Assembly (NCBI GenBank): GCA_038530555.1
Contig: JBCBCN010000004.1
Span: 248,001 to 312,000 of the forward strand
Reading direction: 5' to 3'
DNA from: HKCCE3408 sp038530555
GTDB lineage: Bacteria; Pseudomonadota; Alphaproteobacteria; Rhodobacterales; Rhodobacteraceae
Length of the DNA stretch: 64,000 nucleotides
The notes beneath the pieces are model-generated. The model did not search any database and was not told the origin of the DNA. It saw only the letters and a list, made by a program, of their open reading frames with translations. Below, piece by piece: positions 63,264 to 64,000 of this stretch; position 1 is the stretch's first letter, and each line of letters opens with the position of its first letter. Both the position numbers and the translations under genes were made by a program.

Positions 63264-63913
63264 GCGCGCCGGGCACCTTCCACTTCGATATGGGGGAGCT
63301 GCCCGAGCAGAGCTTTGCGCTTGAGACCGCGCGGATCGTGCTCTTTGTCCCGGCCCTTGGAGGCTCAGAGCAGATCAGCCTGAATGTCGATCTTTTCGCC
63401 GAGCCGCGCGAGGTAAAGGCAGATGACGATCTGGGCCCTTACCGTATGCAGCCCGCCTATTACACCGAGTGGCTCACGATCAGCCGGGCGCAGTTGCGCA
63501 GCCGGGGGCTTAATGCGCTCGATGGCTACCGGCTGGATTATGACGAGGCGCGCACGCCGAAGGGCCAAATCATTGAGGCGCCGGGCGCGGTGCAGCAAGA
63601 CAGTCACGCGCTCTGGACCCGGGCCACGCTGTCGCTGACACATCTGGGCGGGGCGCGCTACCGGGTCGAGACCGAAGGCGCGACCGAGTTCGACTGGACC
63701 TTCCGGATCGAGGCCGAGGCCGCCTTCGACCAAGTGATGCTGCGCGATGATCTGGTGAACAGCCCCCGCCTGCCTGACCCCGCCGTGGAGGCAGAATTCG
63801 CCGAGCTTTTCGACCCGGCGCTTTTCGAGGCCGGATGGAAAAAGCAAGGCCCGCCCGATGGCGGCTGGCACGATTATATTGCGCGGCCTGTGGCATCGGG
63901 CGACGCGCCATGA
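63260..63913 (+). CDS. Conserved operon protein of unknown function B
   Basis: 217 residues from ATG 63260, overlapping the preceding stop by 4 bp. It has FVPALGGSEQISLNVDLFAEP, an acidic DDDLGPYRMQPAYYTEWLT block and a C-terminal FDPALFEAGWKKQGPPDGG. Beta-rich, soluble, no known family assigned. Its stop overlaps the start of the isocitrate lyase/PEP mutase-like gene, so four genes run with no gaps. Confidence 0.7.
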   Translation: MSAPGTFHFDMGELPEQSFALETARIVLFVPALGGSEQISLNVDLFAEPREVKADDDLGPYRMQPAYYTEWLTISRAQLRSRGLNALDGYRLDYDEARTPKGQIIEAPGAVQQDSHALWTRATLSLTHLGGARYRVETEGATEFDWTFRIEAEAAFDQVMLRDDLVNSPRLPDPAVEAEFAELFDPALFEAGWKKQGPPDGGWHDYIARPVASGDAP

Positions 63914-64000
63914 GCCTCACCGCCCGCCATGCACGTTTCGCAGATCTCCACGCCCAGGGGTGTTTCGTCATGCCCAACCCTTGGGATGCCGGCTCTGCCC
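63910..64000 (+). CDS. Isocitrate lyase/PEP mutase-family protein, 3' end outside window
   Basis: 30 residues are visible. They match the opening of the family, F-x-x-LH-x-x-G-x-FVMPNPWDAGSA. Members cleave or isomerise C-C or C-P bonds of small 2-oxo acids (oxaloacetate, methylisocitrate or phosphonates). Overlaps the previous stop (ATGA). Operon partner of the FAD/GcvT enzyme; the true substrate needs the rest of the gene. Confidence 0.8.
   Translation, partial: MSLTARHARFADLHAQGCFVMPNPWDAGSA

Overview
The window looks like chromosomal DNA of a marine-type alphaproteobacterium, most likely family Rhodobacteraceae/Roseobacteraceae. The grounds are a high GC content, Rhodobacterales-like gene content (STAS-fused Mla permease, TAXI-TRAP transporter with a fused permease, PutA without a DNA-binding domain, glgP-glgB-glgC-glgA-glgX-malQ order) and a short intergenic element (CTCC-AAAATACT-type) that I associate with this order. 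I see no rRNA, tRNA, prophage, CRISPR array or transposase gene. This assignment is inferred from gene content, not from a search.

Layout. (1) 1-801 is the 3' part of an unknown conserved gene. (2) 1146-7474, all on the minus strand, holds an ECF sigma factor and its coupled anti-sigma factor, followed by three genes for exported proteins: a subtilisin-like protease, a protein with a tentative phosphodiester-glycosidase-like region, and an FGE-sulfatase-fold protein. (3) 8456-12808 is a complete Mla-type lipid transport operon (STAS-permease, ATPase, MCE protein, lipoprotein). A 264-bp element with 27-bp terminal inverted repeats lies at its 3' end. (4) 13267-24694 is the glycogen operon; phosphoglucomutase, which links it to central metabolism, is separate at 57617-59248. 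(5) 24884-28192 is a TAXI-TRAP uptake system. (6) 28456-29647 holds three small unknown genes behind a GTATAC-type palindrome; the first and third look like diverged paralogues. (7) 29693-31106 holds a heme-monooxygenase-like protein and a siderophore-interacting reductase. (8) 31340-39325 holds a DMT exporter, PutA, a class IV aminotransferase, a DsrE protein, a class II aldolase and a glycosyltransferase-like protein.

(9) 39344-41430 is clpP-clpX on the minus strand, followed by a plus-strand photolyase-like flavoprotein whose domain order appears swapped. (10) 43043-46340 is the zinc uptake locus: znuA diverges from zur-znuC-znuB around a palindromic candidate Zur site, and both ZnuA and ZnuC carry histidine-rich stretches. 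(11) 46456-54710 is a lipid/acyl-CoA catabolic region: a FadJ-type bifunctional enzyme, a pair of acyl-CoA dehydrogenases, a cold-shock gene with a strong terminator, a phosphotransferase with an ACAD10/11-type dehydrogenase, and a nitronate-monooxygenase-family enzyme. (12) 54955-57350 holds a lower-GC carboxymuconolactone decarboxylase-like gene and a large membrane protein. (13) 59241 to the end holds a LysR regulator divergent from a tightly coupled operon: an FAD/GcvT-type demethylating oxidoreductase, two unrecognised proteins and the start of an isocitrate lyase/PEP mutase-family gene.

A theme across the window is many short tandem duplications (12-28 bp, 2-5 copies) in leaders and at one start codon, including a related TGGCCCC-type repeat at three distant loci. 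The most promising undescribed systems are the sigma-factor/exported-protein cluster (1146-7474), the three-gene paralogue operon (28456-29647) and the oxidoreductase operon at the right end (60240-64000).
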